From NCBI GenBank assembly GCA_015501075.1, contig JADNYJ010000245.1, forward strand, positions 1 through 51,861: a stretch of 51,861 nt of DNA, read 5' to 3'. The notes beneath the pieces were generated by a model. It had not been told where the DNA came from. It ran no database searches and saw nothing but the letters and a program-made list of their open reading frames with translations. Made by a program: the position numbers and the translations under genes. Every line of letters begins with the position of its first letter. Positions within the stretch are counted from its first letter, which is position 1. The DNA comes from Gymnopilus junonius. Taxonomy: Eukaryota > Basidiomycota > Agaricomycetes > Agaricales > Galerinaceae. This document shows, in pieces, positions 9,970 through 21,117 of this stretch.

Positions 9970-12900
9970 GAACTAGAGGACTCGAGGACTAGGTGAATGG
10001 ACTGACACTAATACTCTAAAAGCGGGCTCTTTTTTTATGATGATGGTTTATGTGTTTTTTTTTTGGTTTTTTTGTCGTTAAATGGACACCCATTGGTATT
10101 TGGTACTCGTGTGCCATTTCTTCTTCCTTTTTTTTTCGTCGTCATCGCCTCTCTTTTTTCTAATGTTATCATACCAATATCGTATCCATACCACACTCGC
10201 ATATATGCATACATACTTAACTCGATGCAGATATCGATGGACACCGTAGCGTTAATTCGTCCCCGTGTTCCTTATTTCCTATATAGACTTTCTTTCTTGC
10301 CACACGTATACGCACAACCATCCACTCCTTCATCTTCATCGGGGTCCAGTCTTATCTTCGACCTTACATACATACATACATGATACGGACTTTTGTACTC
10401 AAGAACTATCATTACCGCACTGACATTGCACCTGACAAAAAACATTGGCTTGTATCCCTTCCTCGCCGTTCACCACGTACCTTGCCAGTGCCATACCTCT
10501 TACCCCTCGCGGCTAGACCACACAGCCTGGCCGAAACTCGGAAGGGGGTACTCGAGGCAAGCCACAAGAGCAAAAAGCTATTTTTATCCCAAAAAGAAGT
10601 TCTGATTGATATCTCGGTGACGCATGTATGTATGCATCCATCAAGGCATCAGGTAAACGCAAATCAGTGTACAACGTCGCGCTGAATGTCGGTTTGATTG
10701 GCAGTGGCAGTTGAGCAGCAGTGGGAACGTTGGCGGTATTTTTAAAAATGGCTGTGGTGGGCGTGCATGCTGTGTCGTAGTACATAGATGGGAAAGAGCT
10801 GGGCTGTTATCACTTATCATGATCAACGCATAACTTTGAAGACACTGGCATAACAACATGTAAGGTTGGCGTCGGGCGGTGCTCTTGCTCTCATTGACAT
10901 GCGGCCGTACTTATCCTTATCAACCTCCATCAGCATGGATGTGATCATAATGCAAGGAGCTCGAGAAGGAGAGGGGGGTGTCATGCATCATACATGGTCG
11001 AAGTGCATACGCCGAGCGGTCCACGATAGCACGAAGTAGGTAAATTGGCTATGGATGACTGAGAAGAATACGTCATACCGGGGTAAGGCGAGGCAAGAAG
11101 AGAAGGTAAAGCGAAAGGCAGTTCGAATGGAAGATCCGGGAGCCGCGACAGACAGCTGAGAGGGAGATGGGAAGTATCTAGGTATTCATAGCAGAGTGTG
11201 TGATGGCGCAGCGTAGATGGTCCGTGGTGCAAAGTTAGAAAACGTGCAAAGGCGCGTCAGATGATGATCATGGGTATGCATTGCTGAGCGTCGAACACAT
11301 CAAGCGCCGGCCTTCCTTCAAATTTTCAAAGCTCAACTAATTTTCTTCCAGGCAGTTCTCGGCGACAAGTATTACATAGTATTAGTCCGAAGTATATTTC
11401 GGTTCTACGTTCTTATTTGCTTAGCGCAGTGACGAGAACGGCTAGAAGTAGCCGTCGAAGCTAAATGGTGAAACAAATTTAAAGAAAACGTTACTGGAGA
11501 ATAAAATTAGAAATATTTGACAGCTACTCGGAAGTTGAGGAATCGAGTAATAGAGTGAAGAGTAGAGCATGGCACAGATTCTAGAAATTCTTAACACTTT
11601 TGAGAGTATATGTGGTTTGAAGGTGTTATAGAAGTTACGTTAAGACACTCTGGCAGTTTAGCTGAGCTTAGATGGCGGGCTATGGAAAGGGAGCAATGTA
11701 TTAGAGCGCTGGCCTTCAATTTTTTTTGACTGACATTGATGATTGTTCACATGCAGCAATGATAATTGCTCGAGAGTCGAATCACTGCAAGGCTTGATCA
11801 GATAGGCCTAGTAGGTTTACTTTGGACTAGTGCACTGACGCAGTGCCGCCGGACTGGGCCAATGAATAGACAGAGAATGGAAGCCTGAAATAGGACCCCC
11901 GTTTATACAGGGTGAAGTATGATACTGGTCTACCTACAAACCACGGCCTTTGGCCGCGGAACCCGGATACGGCCCCTGCCACCATCTACCTACGGCCAGC
12001 GATGGGGCCTTTATACACAGGTACATTGTCAACCCCAAAATGGGTTCACTTCCCTATGTTAGATACAGTCTCCCTATGGCTGCCATCTGGCCCATGGGCC
12101 CAGTGGTGCCATTGTTGAATCAAGCTCACCTTCCTTCCACATCTGCGTAGAATAATGCTCACTGGCCTCACTAATAATGTACATTGCACCTCTGGATAAT
12201 AAAATTGTTCTCTTGTAATTTCTTCTCTGTCTCCTTTGAATGTATCTCGACAATGCCAGCGGCACCCGTCCCTACTCAAGATGCATCACAGCATCCTCAA
12301 CTTGCTCTTTGGATTGGCAAAGGAAAGAAATACAAGGATGTACTGGATTTCATCTCGACTGAGCTCACCAAGTGACTCGAGATATGTAGGTAGCTCAGGG
12401 AATTTTTTGGGAATTCCTTTACCATTTTTCATGATTTTTTACAACTTGGATACGTAGTCCACCTAAAAATGGGCGAAATTTTGACCAGGATACGAAATCT
12501 ACCTCAAAATCCCCGTCGGAGGCAAAAATTTTGTCTCCCCATTTTCACCCAAAAAGGGCCGATTTCGTATTCGAGTTCTCTCAGGATAAACGGGGGTCCT
12601 CCTGAAATCCATGAAGAGCGGAGGCACGTGCGTATAAACATACAGCGCTGCAATTTGGGGAACAGATCATTGACTCATTTGAATGTTCGACTCCCGACAG
12701 AAAACAGACAGGGTCTACTATAAGACAATCACGGTCTGGTGAAACCATTCAGCACCTCTTGAATAAAATCATCCATCATCGAAGCACAAGAAGTGCAACT
12801 CCAGCTCTAGATATACACAAAGTTAGTGTCTGCGTAGACACTACAGTCTGTGAGAACCAGAAAGTGCTGATCCGGATAGAGAATCATAGGGACAGATGTC

Positions 12901-13060
12901 AGAGCATTCCATTATAATTCCAATAGAAAGCTGTTAAATACTGAGTCGACTTAGTGACACGGAAGACTCAGCGAATGCTTTCACAATCCTTACAAAAGCG
13001 TTGACGCGTCAAATGGTTTGATCACGGGATGTGGCAGTGTTGCCACTGGCAGTGGCACCT
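9970..13060. other. Gene-poor 3 kb region
   Basis: The first 400 bp are T-rich and look like the 3' flank of the Kre9-like gene. I find no convincing exons after that. A 41-codon frame from 12254 (MPAAPVPTQDASQHP, then LALWIGKGKKYKDVLDF) reads like protein but lacks neighbours and may be a fragment. At 12490-12499 and 12561-12570 there is a 10-base inverted repeat (ATACGAAATC and GATTTCGTAT). Confidence 0.4.
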
Positions 13061-13074
13061 ACCAGGCTGATTTA

Positions 13075-13729
13075 CTACACTTCCAACGGTTCGCGCGCAG
13101 GCGGTATTGTGACGTGGCACCGTTGAGAATGACCTCTCACCATTGCTTGAAAGTGTGTCTATAGAAGGGTGAGACATGATATGAGACCTCTATCTATCTT
13201 ACACTGGGCGGATGCCTTCGATGTCCATAATTGAAGGTCTTCCGAGCCAAGCTTGTGCTCGACTCCTTGGGGCCAAAAGTGATACCGTCAGAGGTCATAA
13301 GAGGGGGCTGAAGGCTACTCAAGCAGGGAGGGAGGGAGGAAGGATGGGCAGTGGAAAGCGATGGGAGGAGGGAGTTTGAACTGAAGGACTTGAGCGTTGG
13401 TTGAAATTCAACATGGGGGAGAGGTCAAGTTTGCTGGCAGTCACAGCGTGATGTGAAGGCGGAAATTTCTCCAAGTCCACAAGCGACGCACTGCCTGGAG
13501 CTAGCCATGCATGGGAACGGCAGTCTGTAGGCAGAGTACAAGCAAATATACATGATACGTACAAGCACAGTCCGTAGGTGATGTACTTGTGGTGTTTGCT
13601 GGCAACCAATGGTTTGAATACACGAGAAGCATGTAGGTCAATTTACGCTCTGCTTGGAGGCCAGCTGACAGGTCACCTACAAGTTGCACAGCCTACGGGT
13701 GACCTGCGCGTGAACCGTTGGAAGTGTAG
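13075..13729 (+). mobile_element. Non-autonomous TIR element, copy 1
   Basis: 655 bp bounded by 27-base imperfect TIRs beginning CTACACTTCCAAC. No transposase is encoded. No clear short target-site duplication is visible for this copy alone. Confidence 0.65.
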
Positions 13730-13790
13730 AGGAATAAGAAATCAGGTAAATTTCTCGGTGGCTATAACCTTTGTACAAAAGTAGCGGTGA

Positions 13791-14439
13791 CTACACTTCC
13801 AACAGTTCACGCGCAGGTCACCCGTAGGCTGTGCAACTTGTAGGTGACCTGTCAGCTGGCCTCCAAGCAGAGCGTAAATTGACCTACATGCTTCTCGTGT
13901 ATTCAAACCATTGGTTGCCAGCAAACACCACAAGTACATCACCTACGGACTGTGCTTGTACGTATCATGTATATTTGCTTGTACTCTGCCTACAGACTGC
14001 CGTTCCCATGCATGGCTAGCTCCGGGCAGTGCGTCGCTTGTGGACTTGGAGAAATTTCCGCCTTCACATCATGCTGTGACTGCCAGCAAACTTGACCTCT
14101 CCCTCCATGTTGAATTTCAACCAATGCTCAAGTCCTTCGGTTCAAACTCCCTCCTCCCGTCGCTTTCCACTGCCCATCCTTCCTCCCTCCCTCCCTGCTT
14201 GAGTAGCCTTCAGCCCCCTCTTATGACCTCCGACGGTATCACTTTTGGCCCCAAGGAGTCGAGCACAAGCTTGGCTCGGAAGACCTTCAATTATGGACAT
14301 CGAAGGCATCTGCCCCAGTGTAAGTTCTTTCATTACCCTGTTCATGATAGATAGAGGTCTCATCATCCTTCTATAGACATGCTTTCAAGCAATGGCGAGA
14401 GGTTATTCTCAAATGGCGCCACGTCACGATGCCGCCTCG
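13791..14439 (-). mobile_element. Non-autonomous TIR element, copy 2 (inverted, outer end lost)
   Basis: Inverted copy of the element at 13075-13729. Identity is very high for the first 400 bases from the spacer and falls toward the outer end, where small insertions occur (for example near 14325) and the outer TIR is missing. Confidence 0.65.
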
Positions 14440-14454
14440 ACCAGGTTTGATTTA

Positions 14455-15211
14455 TCTTCACTGGAAGTTCCTAGTCTTGCCATATTTATATTACATTATG
14501 TCCCAGTTGCTATTTCCCTCCTGTTCTCATAGTGCATATGCCATACAGGTGCAATAAATATTGAATTTAAGCTCATTTTCGTGAATAGACCAGGATTGTG
14601 GTCTCGGAGAGTTTACCAAATGCGGCATAGTGCATGCTAATCGACCTTCAAGCTGCCCACAAGCTGTTAGCCAAGATTGCAAGCTGCCTATGCTCAGTGA
14701 CCATCAGCCGACTGAGCTTTGAAAATGTGAGTTGCGCCCAGATCAAACTGTAAGTAACCTTTAGGCTGGCCCTCAGGCTGCTTGGGCCGGTGCCCGCGGG
14801 AAATTTCCGTGCAAACCGTTGACCGTGTAGCCAAAATGCTTCTTTTGATGAGAGGATCAAAACTGCTAGACCGATTTTTATTTGCTCCAAAATTGACGGA
14901 GTTATAAAATTTGTGACTCATAGATTTGGCCATCCGCCCTATATATGGTAAGTACCTACCATTTTTAGACGACATTTTAGCCGAGAAATCAAGTCGCACA
15001 GGGCGGAAAGGCCGTAAAGCGACTGCTTTCATCAGATCCTTTCGAACGGACTGGCTTTTGGTAAGAAATGAAGACAAGAATTTTTCAAAAATTTCCGCCG
15101 ACCAAATTGGCCACTGTCCAAAATAGGCGGTAACTAAGCGTTGCGCACCATAGTATTTGTATTTTTAGTTGGTTCTCCTTGTACCGCAACTTGTACAGTT
15201 CGGCATGGAGG
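14455..15211. other. Possible degenerate transposon DNA
   Basis: Open frames run on the minus strand (14694-15077 and 14648-14890) but their sequences are not recognisable. Repeated words such as AAGCTGCC/CAAGCTG and an abrupt change of composition suggest old repetitive DNA. A genome self-comparison would show copy number. Confidence 0.3.
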
Positions 15212-16220
15212 ATGTATACCGAAAGCTCAAGAATAGCTGGTGTTGCTCCAGAGAATCAAACATCGGAAATAATTGAACTCTTAGAAGAGTTGAATTCGAA
15301 GCTCGACTAACCTTTCCCATGCGGAGATCCCCACCGATCGAACTGGTGCGTTTTTTTTGACAGGGCTGTTCTATAAATGCTGGACGTTACAATCGTATTA
15401 CAGTGAAAACGAGGTTAGAGCTTCAATTTATCATAATGTTTGATAGGCTGCAATGTTTTTGCTATAGGTCTCGGAACAGATTGGGCTTGCAGAAGAGATT
15501 CTGAGCAAGATACGCGGCCGACTGAATAGCATGCGCCCTCTCATCAACCGTTTACCTGCCGAACTCCTCATATCAATCTTCCTACCCTCTCAAAACAGAG
15601 AGCTATGGTCTCTCTTCTCCCACCAAAAGATGACGAGATGACGAGCGAGCTTGCGTTCCTGGCTTAGCGTTACAGAAGTGTGCGTCCGGTGGTGCAAAAT
15701 CACACTTTTCGAACCGGCATTGTGGGCAAGAATCTGTCTCCCGTGGAAGTTGCGGAACCAGAAAGAGGTCTGGAACATGTTCGCAAGACGCTCAGGATCG
15801 TATCCTCTGTACGTTTATCAACATCTGCTGGAGCATAATTACGCGCTGGATGGTTCATCATCGTTATATGCGGACTGGCAAACTTGTATACGGCAGCATT
15901 CCGATATGCTGACGTTCTTCTATCTTCGTCACACTTGGCTATTGACGAATATTTCCATGTTTTATACGCCTTCTGGTTTTAGAAAGATTCAGTTCCTCCA
16001 TCCAACCAACTTCATCTCGTTAATTCAAACACTTAAAAATCCTAAAGTAGGTCCTTTGTGCGCTTCTATTTCCGAAATTTTAGTGCCATCTACAAGCATT
16101 GAAAAAATATATTCGCTATTTCCACTTCACCCGTTCCGAATTGAAGGCATATCGGCAGAAGGAGGCGAGCTACATAGATCGTGCAAAATTGAATTTGCTT
16201 TCCATCATATTATCATTTGA
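15212..16220 (+). pseudogene. Decayed F-box protein gene, paralogue of the next gene
   Basis: The pieces match the intact gene at 16655-18396 in order. The exon 1 remnant (ATG at 15212) reads PENQTSEIIELLEELNSKLD and then stops. A 10-nt exon TGAAAACGAG sits at 15404-15413, exactly where the intact gene has its own 10-nt exon. Exon 3 starts at 15468 with EQIGLAEEILSKIRGRLN and the F-box NRLPAELLISIFLPSQN, then breaks near 15640. A new frame continues RSWLSVTEVCVRWCKITLFE, the second half of the F-box region. After about residue 110 of that frame it jumps to TNISMFYTPSGFRKIQFLHP, which corresponds to the last 120 residues of the paralogue, so roughly 290 codons are deleted. It is not expected to give a working adaptor. 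Confidence 0.8.
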
Positions 16221-16654
16221 AGGGGGAAGGATCCGATCTTAATAGGTCCATTGGACGTAACTGTTGGAATTTAAAGGTATTTTTCAAATTTATTAATCGA
16301 TGAAGTTTATACAACTCATGGAGAGCCTACCATTATAGTTCTAAGAATTAGTCAACTCAAATTAGAATAAAGATAACATATAATACGTTGTACATCCAGG
16401 TGTAGTAAATCTAAAAGGGCCTTCAGATTTCTACTGTACAAGTGATCCCGCACTGGAATTCAAAGGCCCTGTATACATGTCAGCCCCTGATGGGCTTGAA
16501 TAGTTCGACCAGCACGCGTCCATGATCACGCTTTGTGGCTGTGCGTATGTGTAAGGCCGAGCGTTGGCCGGGCTGGAAGACCAACACCGTAGACGCGGCT
16601 GACGCTTTTTTACCTGATCTCCCTTTCTTTCGAATCCCAACCAACTCCTGAACC
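16221..16654. other. Spacer between tandem F-box paralogues
   Basis: Holds the 3' flank of the pseudogene and the promoter of the intact copy. No gene is seen. A minus-strand frame over 16431-16767 lies over the promoter and exon 1 of the F-box gene and is not supported. Confidence 0.4.
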
Positions 16655-18396
16655 ATGGCAGCCAATGACGGACGGTCGATGGTAAAGGACCTTTTAATTG
16701 CATTGAAAGGTGAATTGGATCGTACAGGTGGCTTTACAGAATTTTCTTTGCGAGAGAGGTAGGTCACGTTTGATCATGAGATATCTTACTAACTAACTCT
16801 TACAGTACGGGGGAGGTTCGCTGAACTGTCTCTTATATCTCGAAATGATTTTCAGCCAACCTTGTATAGATTCTGGAGGATATAGCTCTTGCAGAGGGCG
16901 TTCTGAGCAGAATACGTTCCCGACTCAACGCCACGCGTCCTATCAATCGCCTGCCTACTGAACTTCTGGCGTCGATCTTTTCATTGTGCCAAAACACGGA
17001 ACCATGGTCTCTTTTCCCTCCAGCAACAAGGGATGAAATCAAAGATCCATATTCCTGGCTCGTCCTTACGGAGGTGTGTTCACAGTGGCGGCATACCGCG
17101 CTCTCTGCAGCGTCCTTGTGGACGAATATCTACCTCGGCCCGCAGATGCACAACCAGAAAGAGATCCGCGACATGTTTTCCAATCGAGCGAGGTCTGCAC
17201 CTATGAACCTCAACCAGTATTTGAGACTAGCCGACTTCTCGTTCTTTTCCTTGTCGCAGTCGCTTAATGATTACCTATTGTTTGCGCAGCAGCATTCCAG
17301 TCACTTGCAGTCCCTCTACCTTTCATCTGGTGGCTTAAACATCCTTCCATCTATATGGGAAATATTCAACTACGACTATCCTGGACTTCGAAACCTATGT
17401 TTGGACGTCAAGTCAGACAAATACGACAACCTTTCTCGCTCATTGCATAGAATGTTCACGAGCGGAGACTCATCCCTCGAGCGAATATCATTGAGCTATA
17501 TTGCATGGCCGACGATTAATACAGGTCTAGCCCGTCTGACGCATCTGGCCATCAGGAATCAAGCCCCCGAGTTAAGTCCGACTTACACAGATTTCCTCGA
17601 CGTCTTGCAAGGTTGTCCTCTCTTGCAATTTCTATCCCTCCACGATGCCGGGCCTTTGGCTGTGAACCCTCAGACACTTCCCGAGAGAACGGTGCCCCTC
17701 GATTCCCTTCGCAGAGCAGAAATCTCATGGTCCGACGATTCAGAACTTCGATCCCCTTGCCAAATAGTACAGTGCTTGAAGATCCCGGACAATGCGGCTA
17801 TACTGTTACACTCGCATTTCATGTTGCGCTTCGACGAGTTGGGACTTCTCAGTTCTTACCTTCCACCAAAGAAGTACCTGAATCGCATTTCAACCCTCGA
17901 ATTGCGACAATCTGGGAACTCGGCCATGCTGTTCCAGGGTGATGTGTTGTACCTCGATAATTCAAGCCGTGCTTCATCCTACCTCCCTGCCCTCGCTTCT
18001 TATTTCCCAAATCTATCCTTCTTGATATTTGCGTCCCCTTCAACAATAAATTCAAGCAGTATCGCCATGTTCTCCTCGCCTACCAACTTTACCAAAATCC
18101 GATTTGTTCATACATTCAATTTCGTCCCTTTTGTCGAGGAGTTATGCAACCCAAGTAGGGGGCTTTGGTGCCCATCACTAACTGAAATTATCTTGAATGG
18201 CACAGGTCTCGAGGAACTCGCCAAACGCATCCCACTGTACAGGGATAGACTTGTGAAATACCGAAAGAAAGAAGTATGCGATATTGATCGTTCACATTTG
18301 AATCTGCCTTCAGTCAAACTGGTTTTCGAATACGATCAAAATGGGCAGAAACCTCTCTTTCCGAGTTCTTTGCGAAGAACCTTCAGAGATATTTGA
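16655..18396 (+). CDS. F-box protein (agaricomycete expanded family)
   Basis: Proposed exons 16655-16758, 16806-16815 and 16870-18396 give 546 residues. Exon 1 starts MAANDGRSMVKDLL and ends FTEFSLRE. A 10-nt exon (TACGGGGGAG) supplies residues STGE, and exon 3 continues ILEDIALAEGVLSRIRSRLN. The F-box is INRLPTELLASIFSLCQN plus LVLTEVCSQWRHTALSAASL (about residues 60-115), the site that would bind Skp1 in an SCF ubiquitin ligase. The rest carries irregular Leu-rich segments such as LTHLAIRNQ, LLQFLSLHDAG and LNRISTLELRQSG, probably an LRR-like substrate-binding region. Exon 3 is a clean frame of 509 codons. Choosing the 10-nt exon is supported by its conservation in the neighbouring pseudogene. 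The substrate cannot be predicted. Confidence 0.88.
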
Positions 18397-18998
18397 AGGT
18401 ATGCCTTTCATTGCGTCTTTCAGTGCTGGAATATGAAAGAGCTCAAGTTAGATCTTCCTTTCAGAATGTCTGAACATGCTTAGCATTACTCCTCAATGGA
18501 TCATACTAGAGGCTTTTTACACGTACGGTAGTGACCCAAGTTACATGCTTCTTCCAAAGAATGGACAAAATCCGCTCGGGTATCAGCATCTGCCATAACC
18601 GTAGTAACTCTGCCTAGTCAGCATGTAATCTCACTTGGTTGTGTTGAATAAACTCTGCACAGCCAAACTTTGACGGCTTTTACAGTCCCTCAGTTGCACA
18701 TCACGAGCACGGCTGACTTTGTAGCCTGCTTTAAGCTATCCTTAGAACCGAAATGCAAGTTTCTCCTTCAAAGACGTTATATTTATCGTCTTCACTATGA
18801 CGGCACTTCTATGGCTAGTACTGCCTCAACCTTGGTATATGACTTGCAGCTCGAGGCCTGAGGTCCAAATATATATTTCGGCTCTTCCGGTTGCTTACCT
18901 TCGACCTTCTGTTCGTCTACGTCTGCTCTGGTAGACGGACTGTGATTAAAGGCATTGCTGTGCATTGTCCGAGTTGTATTTTAAGATCCTCTCAGAGC
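18397..18998. other. Intergenic
   Basis: About 600 bp without convincing exons. A 62-codon frame at 18670-18861 has no supporting signals. Confidence 0.4.
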
Positions 18999-19006
18999 CT
19001 ATATAA
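18999..19006 (+). promoter_or_regulatory. TATA box of the MITE-split gene
   Basis: A TATATAAG word lies about 70 bases before the ATG at 19075, a spacing like that of the other TATA boxes in this window. It is followed by a T-rich stretch typical of fungal transcription start regions. Confidence 0.5.
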
Positions 19007-19074
19007 GATCCGTCTTTTTTTGCTTGCTTTGTCTTCTAACGCTGACTCTCTTGCCTGTCAATAGTTATTGCTCG

Positions 19075-20463
19075 ATGTCTTCGAAAAGTCACTCACATCA
19101 TAGTCCTTCGAGCTCATGCAGTTCACCCCGTGCCCACCACTTTTTTCCCTCAAATGGACTGCCGGTTTCCAACAGTTCAACGCGTAACGTTCTGGGCGTT
19201 GTCCCATCATCTGCAAACTCTCTGAGAAGCTCTAGGTTCGATCACGTTCTACCAACTCCTATGCCTTCTCCCATCCCTAGTCATTTATCTTTGCCTCGGT
19301 CAATCCAAGGGGACATGCTGTATCCACCTGCTCATCGAATAGAGTCAAGGAAAAATTCTTCCATTGGCATCGCGTCGGTTTCCTCTGGGCGCACTAATCG
19401 CGATAAGTACAGTGATAGGTCGAGACCCGAATTGAACACTGGTAATGCATATTTGCCTATGGCTCGGCCACAGCCTTCTCCATCCTACGGTCATCCTCCC
19501 AGCACAATTATTACGTATTCGCCTCTACCAGTAAACGGAACCAGTCCACAAATTGGGTTCAATGGACAGGGAACATACGGGGGAGTTCGTCGTACAGTGT
19601 AATACACCTCCTTGGCACATGATACCTCCTTGGCACAACTGCGATTTCCGAACTTAGTTTTCGCCGGTCGGCCATAAAATCTATGTATATGCCTTGATAT
19701 ATACTTAATCTATTGCCATACAAAATTTCAGCTGACGGGATAAAGTTGTCGAGGCAGGACAATGCAATTACCCATCAAAATTAGAGAAAATCATCCTTCA
19801 CAACTTTTTGGACCTAACTTTTTCATTTTGGAGTGCAGCTTTCAGCCCTGAATTTTAGATTCATGTTTAGAACAGTACTGCCTTCGATGTCAGCTAGATT
19901 TGACATGAAAAATGCACGGATTGAGGGCAAAATTGGGCATGAAAGGGCAACCGTGATCAGAGCGTGACACGCGCACTCAACGGCGCATTGGACGCATCGC
20001 CTAGTAAATGGCATTGTCACACTTGTGCCAAGGACCTGGATTTGTGACAAAAGGCTGCTCTCGACAAATTATCCTCTAATTCACCCATAATCCATGCAAT
20101 GGAGTCAATCATTAGCAATTTGATACCTTAGAAGGTCCTCATTAAGCTCATATAAATTTTTTTGCAGGATTTCTAATAATTGTGTTTTAATTTGACGAAT
20201 AAAAAGTTTTGTGCCAAGGAGGTGTATTACACTGTACAGATGACATAATTATTTTACAGCCAGTGAGTATCTATTTTTTCACCTGTGACGCGCCAAAATC
20301 TTTTGCTTATACATTAGTGTGTTTCCAATTCCAGAATGGCGCCGCTCCAAGACGAATTACTGTAGTCACTGAAACAAATTGCTATGTCACCGAGCAGCCC
20401 ATCCTGCGATCGCCAGCCCATCCTAACTCTACATCAGGCCCAAGATGGGAGATAAGATATTGA
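19075..20463 (+). CDS. Ser/Pro-rich protein of unknown function, interrupted by a MITE
   Basis: As it stands the frame runs from MSSKSHSHHSPSSS at 19075 to a TAA at 19600-19602, 175 residues. The last two codons before the stop come from an inserted mariner-like element (19595-20234). Beyond the element the same frame continues: DDIIILQP at 20240-20262, then after an intron (GTGAGT at 20263 to CCAG at 20334) NGAAPRRITVVTETNCYVTE and on to a TGA at 20463. Removing the element with one TA copy gives an uninterrupted 224-residue protein. The sequence is Ser/Pro/Arg-rich, low in complexity and probably disordered; no domain is recognised. Splicing from GTACAG at 19592 to TACAG at 20239 would also restore the frame (648 bases, divisible by three). 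Whether the gene is broken or tolerates the insertion as an intron is unknown. Confidence 0.65.
19595..20234. mobile_element. Tc1/mariner-like MITE with TA target duplication
   Basis: 640 bp element. Its ends are perfect terminal inverted repeats: CAGTGTAATACACCTCCTTG from 19595, and the complement ending CACTG at 20234. TA dinucleotides flank both sides (19593-19594 and 20235-20236), the expected duplication for Tc1/mariner insertions, which often begin CAGT. The word ACCTCCTTGGCACA is directly repeated just inside the left end. No transposase is present. It sits inside a coding region (see 19075-20463). Confidence 0.85.
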
Positions 20464-21117
20464 GGGCAACTAAATTCTCTTTTCGTCCGACTGTGGCAGT
20501 GGCATATATTTACATCAGTGGTTTTCAACGCTTTCATAATGCTTTCTTTTTACAAGTTCTGGTATTGCACGTATGTTTGATCTCAACCCATTATACTATA
20601 AGTTTTTTCAGTCCAAATCGCCTGCTTGTGGAGACGCGATTAAAAGAGTCTTTGTGACGCACTCGGGTGTTTGGGTGCAGCGCTATTTTAAGGAGACCCG
20701 GCTAAAAAAAACTTAGCCGACTGGACCGGCTTCATGACTAACATCGATTGCCCAATTATTACAAATTGATTACCGAGAGCCATAGACAATGGCCTTCCTC
20801 GAGGTTTCAAACGCTATGGCATTCCTGGGAATGAATTGTACCATTCCTCCACCATCTTGGCACCAGTTACATATACGCTATACTCACAGGAGCTATGGAA
20901 CTCGGTAATCGCTGATAAGGACCACGTTCGTCGACTCGGATCGTGCCGGGAGTGAAATTTTGAACTCGCAATTGGCTCGCGATTTGGCCATGAATAGATG
21001 ATCGGCATACCAACTGGTATTTAAGCTGCGCTCAAGGATGAAAAATGCTACGACTCTTTGATAAGTGCTTGATCATCTCCTTTATCTTGATATACCCTAG
21101 ATTCTCCAGTTCCCGGG
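20464..21117. other. Intergenic
   Basis: About 650 bp between the MITE-split gene and the transaldolase-like gene. No exon is recognised. Confidence 0.4.

Larger units (their letters stand above)
13061..14454. repeat. Head-to-head pair of a 0.65 kb TIR element (large inverted repeat)
   Basis: Bases 13075-13729 and 13791 to about 14440 are inverted copies of one sequence, nearly identical near the centre, separated by a 61 bp spacer. The first copy has imperfect terminal inverted repeats of about 27 bases: CTACACTTCCAACGGTTC at 13075 and its complement ending at 13729. The inner end of the second copy is the same terminus (13791), but its outer terminus is lost after the GCGCCACGTCAC segment. 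The whole unit is flanked by an imperfect direct repeat, ACCAGGCTGATTTA at 13061-13074 and ACCAGGTTTGATTTA at 14440-14454. Open frames inside the arms are mirror images of each other with no domain resemblance, so the element appears non-autonomous. Confidence 0.85.

Noticed and set aside
13319..14354. Mirror-image open frames in the two arms of the inverted repeat
   Set aside because: The same frame appears twice because the DNA is duplicated; no domain, splice or start context, so taken as non-coding element DNA.
13061..14454. CRISPR-like or phage structure
   Set aside because: Only two long inverted copies, no regular short repeats or spacers, and the genome is eukaryotic.
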